Assembly (NCBI GenBank): GCA_002430925.1
Contig: DJDD01000190.1
Span: 1 to 18,145, forward strand
Source of the DNA: Flavobacteriales bacterium UBA5933
Lineage (GTDB): Bacteria > Bacteroidota > Bacteroidia > Flavobacteriales > Weeksellaceae
Length of the DNA stretch: 18,145 bases
Direction: 5' to 3'
Position 1 is the first letter of the stretch. Each line of letters opens with the position of its first letter. This document shows, piece by piece, positions 15,317 to 18,145 of this stretch. The notes under the pieces were generated by a model. That model ran no database searches. It was not told where the DNA came from and saw only the letters and a list, made by a program, of their open reading frames with translations. The translations under genes and the position numbers were made by a program.

Positions 15317-16039
15317 ATGAGCTTAACAAAAAAAGACTTCATTTACGAAGGAAAAGCAAAACAAGTGTACGCTACAGAAGAAGCAGACAAAGTAATTGTT
15401 TATTACAAAGATGATGCAACTGCTTTTAATGCACAAAAGCGTGGAACGGTTGAGGACAAAGGAGAAATGAATAACAAAATTTCTACTTTAATTTTTGATT
15501 ATTTAATCGAAAAAGGTATTCCAACACATTTCATCGAGCAGTTAAATGATCGTGAGCAATTAGTGAAAAAAGTTTCAATTATTCCAATTGAAATGGTTGT
15601 TCGTAATTATGTAGCAGGAAGTATGGCGCAACGTTTAGGATTAGAAGAAGGAGGAAAATCTCCTGTTACAATCTTCGATATTTGTTACAAAAAAGATGAA
15701 TTAGGTGATCCACTTATCAATGATCATCATGCAGTTTTATTAGGAGCTGCAACGTATGATGAATTAAAAGAATTATATGCTATCACTGATAAAATTAATG
15801 AAGCTTTAAAAGAGTTATTCTTAAAAGCTGGATTGATTTTAGCTGATTTTAAAATAGAATTTGGAAAAGACGTTGATGGTAATATAATTTTAGCTGATGA
15901 AATTTCTCCAGATACATGTCGTTTATGGGATGTAGAAACAGGAAAAAAATTAGATAAAGATCGTTTCCGTCGTGATTTAGGTGATGTTTCAGAAGCTTAT
16001 CACGAAGTATATAATCGTTTAGTAGAGGTTTTAAAATAA
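15317..16039 (+). CDS. purC: Phosphoribosylaminoimidazole-succinocarboxamide (SAICAR) synthase
   Basis: Joins CAIR and aspartate with ATP to make SAICAR, the eighth step of purine synthesis, in the cytosol. The 240-aa length matches the bacterial single-domain enzyme (E. coli 237). Family motifs run in order: YEGKAKQVYAT near the N-terminus (ATP-binding Lys), NKIS, THFIEQL, the nucleotide-binding signature PIEMVVRNYVAGSMAQRLG, HHAVLLGAAT, LILADFKIEFG, and LADEISPDTCRLWD with the metal/aspartate-site acidic residues. Start ATG 15317 gives MSLTKKDFIYEGKAK, as expected. It lies 157 nt after purL and 18 nt before purF, so it is probably cotranscribed with both. Nothing looks abnormal. Confidence 0.97.
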   Translation: MSLTKKDFIYEGKAKQVYATEEADKVIVYYKDDATAFNAQKRGTVEDKGEMNNKISTLIFDYLIEKGIPTHFIEQLNDREQLVKKVSIIPIEMVVRNYVAGSMAQRLGLEEGGKSPVTIFDICYKKDELGDPLINDHHAVLLGAATYDELKELYAITDKINEALKELFLKAGLILADFKIEFGKDVDGNIILADEISPDTCRLWDVETGKKLDKDRFRRDLGDVSEAYHEVYNRLVEVLK

Positions 16040-16057
16040 TCATTTTTTTCATTCGAA

Positions 16058-17557
16058 ATGATTGATAAAAAATTACATAAAAGTCAGCTAAAGGCTGAAT
16101 ATCTAACAAATTTCTACGAAAGAAACTTGTTAAAAAAATATGCAGCCGATACAGTCGACAGTGTTAATGAAGAATGTGGTGTTTTTGGTGTTTATTCACC
16201 AAATAAAATAAATACATATTCTATAACACAATTTGGTTTGTTTGCACTTCAACACCGAGGACAGGAAGCTTGTGGAGTTTCTTTTTTGAAAGATGGAAAT
16301 ATTAAAACAGTAAAAAAAGCTGGTTTAGTATTAGATGTTTTCAAAACTATGGAATCTGATATTGAAGAATATCAAGGTAACGCTGCAATTGGTCATACTC
16401 GTTATACAACAGCAGGGGACGGACATAGAAGAAATATACAACCACTTTACACATATAATATCTATGGTAAACCTCATTTTTCTATTGCACATAATGGAAA
16501 TTTGATTGAGGTTGAAGGTTTGAGAAAAGAATTAGAAGCAGAAGGCTTACCATTCTTAGCAACATCAGACACAGAAGTTCTTTTACGTTCTATTCAAAAA
16601 TATTCTCACTTGGATATGGTTGAAGCGATACAAAAAGGAACAGAAAAAATAAAAGGTGCATTTTCTGTATTGTTATTAGCAAACAATCAACTTGCTGCAT
16701 TTCGTGATCCAAACGGAATCCGACCATTATGTATGGGGAAATTGGATGATGCTTATGTATTCTGTTCAGAAACTTGTGCTTTAGATGCTGTTGGTGCTGA
16801 ATTTATTCGCGATGTAGAACCAGGAGAATTAATAGTTGTTGATGAAAATGGTTTAAAATCATATTCTTTAAATCAACCTTCAAGAAAGAATATTTGTGCG
16901 TTCGAATATATTTATTTTGCTCGTCCAGATTCTAATATTGAAGGAAAGGAAATTTATGATTTAAGGGTTGAATCAGGAAGAAAATTATATGAACAATCTC
17001 CTGTTGATGCAGATATTGTTATAGGTGTTCCAGATTCTGGTATTCCATCAGCAATCGGTTATTCAGAAGCTTCAGGTATTCCTTATGAACCAATTTTGAT
17101 AAAAAATAGATATATGTCTCGCTCTTTTATTGTTCCATCACAGGAGATGAGAGAAAGAGTAGTAAATCTTAAATTGAATCCAATCAAAAATAAAATCAAA
17201 GGAAAGCGTTTGGTTGTTTTAGATGATTCAATTGTTCGAGGTACAACTTCAAAATTATTAATAAAAATTTTGAAAGAAGCAGGAGCAAAAGAGATACATT
17301 TCCGATCAGCTTCACCTCCAATTATAGCTCCATGCTACTTAGGAATTGATATGCCATCAAAAGCAGATTTAATTTCTGGGAATAAATTAATTAAAGAAGT
17401 TGAAAAATATCTTAATGTAGATTCATTAGATTTCTTAACTGTAAATAATTTAATAGATTTATTGGGTAGCGATGAACATTGTTTTGGATGTTTTACAGAA
17501 AAATATCCAGTTAATTATAGTAATAAAACAGAGGAAGAGTCAACTTCTTGCTGTTAA
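16058..17557 (+). CDS. purF: Amidophosphoribosyltransferase (glutamine PRPP amidotransferase)
   Basis: Makes 5-phosphoribosylamine from PRPP and glutamine, the first committed step of purine synthesis, in the cytosol. It has a glutaminase (Ntn) domain followed by a phosphoribosyltransferase domain. The nucleophile is Cys40 (EECGVFGV), later motifs include LQHRGQEACG and GHTRYTT, and the PRPP loop is VVLDDSIVRGTTS around Asp389-Thr397. Cys280, Cys426, Cys475 and Cys478 (CFGC) match the four [4Fe-4S] ligands of the B. subtilis-type enzyme, so it should be a self-processing, oxygen-sensitive form. The 39 residues before Cys40 would have to be removed as a propeptide, which is long compared with 11 in B. 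subtilis; no other ATG lies between. A shorter start at TTG codon 24 is possible but unproven. It begins 18 nt after purC and is feedback-inhibited by nucleotides in known relatives. Confidence 0.96.
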   Translation: MIDKKLHKSQLKAEYLTNFYERNLLKKYAADTVDSVNEECGVFGVYSPNKINTYSITQFGLFALQHRGQEACGVSFLKDGNIKTVKKAGLVLDVFKTMESDIEEYQGNAAIGHTRYTTAGDGHRRNIQPLYTYNIYGKPHFSIAHNGNLIEVEGLRKELEAEGLPFLATSDTEVLLRSIQKYSHLDMVEAIQKGTEKIKGAFSVLLLANNQLAAFRDPNGIRPLCMGKLDDAYVFCSETCALDAVGAEFIRDVEPGELIVVDENGLKSYSLNQPSRKNICAFEYIYFARPDSNIEGKEIYDLRVESGRKLYEQSPVDADIVIGVPDSGIPSAIGYSEASGIPYEPILIKNRYMSRSFIVPSQEMRERVVNLKLNPIKNKIKGKRLVVLDDSIVRGTTSKLLIKILKEAGAKEIHFRSASPPIIAPCYLGIDMPSKADLISGNKLIKEVEKYLNVDSLDFLTVNNLIDLLGSDEHCFGCFTEKYPVNYSNKTEEESTSCC

Positions 17558-17583
17558 TAATTATTAATTAAGAGTTATGAATT

Positions 17584-17937
17584 ATGGGAAATGTGCTCAA
17601 AGAAAAGAGTTTTGACTTTGCCATAAAAGTTGTTCAATTATCAAAAATATTGCAGAATGAAAATGAGTTTGTTTTAAGTAAGCAATTTTTGAGAAGCGGT
17701 ACAGCTATTGCAGCCTTAGTAAGAGAATCACAAAATGCTGAAAGTTTAAAAGATTTTATACATAAACTGTCCATAGCACAGAAAGAATGTGATGAAACTC
17801 TTTATTGGTTAGAGTTGTTAATTGAAACAGAATTTATTCAAGAATTTCAATTTAAAATATTACATAATCAATGTACTGAAATTCTTAAAATTTTGAAAAG
17901 TGTAATTCTTACAAGTAAACAAAAATTAAATTCATAA
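17584..17937 (+). CDS. Four-helix-bundle protein (S23 / 23S rRNA-intervening-sequence family)
   Basis: A 117-aa, all-helical protein with the family hallmarks: FDFAIKVVQLSK at the start, KQFLRSGTAIAALVRES in the middle (the usual RSxxSIxANxxE region) and KLSIAQKECDETLYWLELL afterwards. The family was first seen inside intervening sequences of 23S rRNA genes. Stand-alone copies are common in Bacteroidetes, and related proteins (bAvd) act in diversity-generating retroelements. No reverse transcriptase or variable repeat is visible here. It is inserted between purF (26 nt before) and purM (29 nt after) on the same strand, so it is almost certainly cotranscribed with the purine genes. Its cellular role is unknown and it has no known part in purine synthesis. 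Basic residues may indicate RNA binding, but this is not shown. Confidence 0.88.
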   Translation: MGNVLKEKSFDFAIKVVQLSKILQNENEFVLSKQFLRSGTAIAALVRESQNAESLKDFIHKLSIAQKECDETLYWLELLIETEFIQEFQFKILHNQCTEILKILKSVILTSKQKLNS

Positions 17938-17966
17938 TTATTAAATAAAAATTCATAATCAAAGAT

Positions 17967-18145
17967 ATGAGTACATATAAACAAGCCGGAGTAGATAAAG
18001 AAGAAGGTTATCAAACGGTATCAAAAATAAAAGAAGCTGTTGCAGCAACACATAACGAAAATGTGTTGAATGGAATCGGAAGTTTCGGAGCTTTTTATCA
18101 ATTAGGAGGTTATAAAAATCCAGTATTAGTTTCTGGAACTGATGG
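17967..18145 (+). CDS. purM: Phosphoribosylformylglycinamidine cyclo-ligase (AIR synthetase), 5' part
   Basis: Closes the imidazole ring of FGAM to give AIR, the fifth purine step, using ATP. Only the first 59 residues are in the window and the gene runs off the right edge. MSTYKQAGVDKEEGYQTVSK is the typical start (YKxAGVDIxxG), and GIGSFGAFYQLGGYKNPVLVSGTDG is the conserved first glycine-rich region that ends in the SGTDGVGTK nucleotide-binding motif. ATG 17967 lies 29 nt after the four-helix-bundle gene, so it belongs to the same operon as purL, purC and purF. Confidence 0.95.
   Translation, partial: MSTYKQAGVDKEEGYQTVSKIKEAVAATHNENVLNGIGSFGAFYQLGGYKNPVLVSGTD

Noticed and set aside
17584..17937. 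A diversity-generating retroelement accessory (Avd) protein.
   Set aside because: Same fold family, but no reverse transcriptase, template repeat or variable repeat is visible in the window.

Overview
The window is about 30% G+C, has no obvious Shine-Dalgarno sequences, and shows Bacteroidetes-type -7 promoter elements (TAnnTTTG). It carries a purL-purC-purF-purM purine cluster with a stand-alone four-helix-bundle (S23-like) gene inserted. Together these point to a member of the Bacteroidetes, most likely class Flavobacteriia (a low-GC, Weeksellaceae/Empedobacter-like organism would fit; the genus is not proven). No rRNA, tRNA, CRISPR array, integrase or transposase was found.

Region 1 (1-5500) is an oxidoreductase locus around an AraC-type regulator. 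A zinc alcohol dehydrogenase (53-1163, minus) and the regulator (1303-2214, minus) lie back to back with a plus-strand set: an aldo/keto reductase (2396-3379), a cupin-carboxymuconolactone decarboxylase fusion (3467-4636) and a second aldo/keto reductase (4654-5496). Two of these genes carry single lesions as read. The dehydrogenase has a one-base insertion near its start (1130-1132), and the first aldo/keto reductase has an in-frame TAG (2711-2713). The locus is therefore either decaying or contains sequence errors.

Region 2 (5500-10880) starts with an intergenic palindromic repeat (5548-5666). A tightly packed minus-strand operon follows, read from 10683 down to 5766: an LTA-synthase-type membrane sulfatase-fold enzyme, a YegS/DgkB-type lipid kinase, an OmpR-family response regulator and a sensor histidine kinase. 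A phospholipid head-group transferase releases diacylglycerol and the kinase can recycle it, so the four genes make sense as a self-controlled envelope-modification unit. Upstream of the operon lies CTTAAG-N5-CTTAAG, the same form as the PmrA box of enterobacterial polymyxin-resistance regulons. A perfect 11-bp hairpin terminator overlaps the kinase stop codon.

Region 3 (10879-18145) holds a small unknown gene and then the purine cluster purL, purC, purF, an S23-like four-helix-bundle gene and the start of purM, which is cut by the window edge. The 318-nt gap before purL contains a Bacteroidetes promoter and a strong candidate purine riboswitch (11269-11336) with three helices, GG/CC loop-loop contacts and a C at the ligand-specifying position. 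This suggests feedback control of de novo purine synthesis by a guanine-type ligand.
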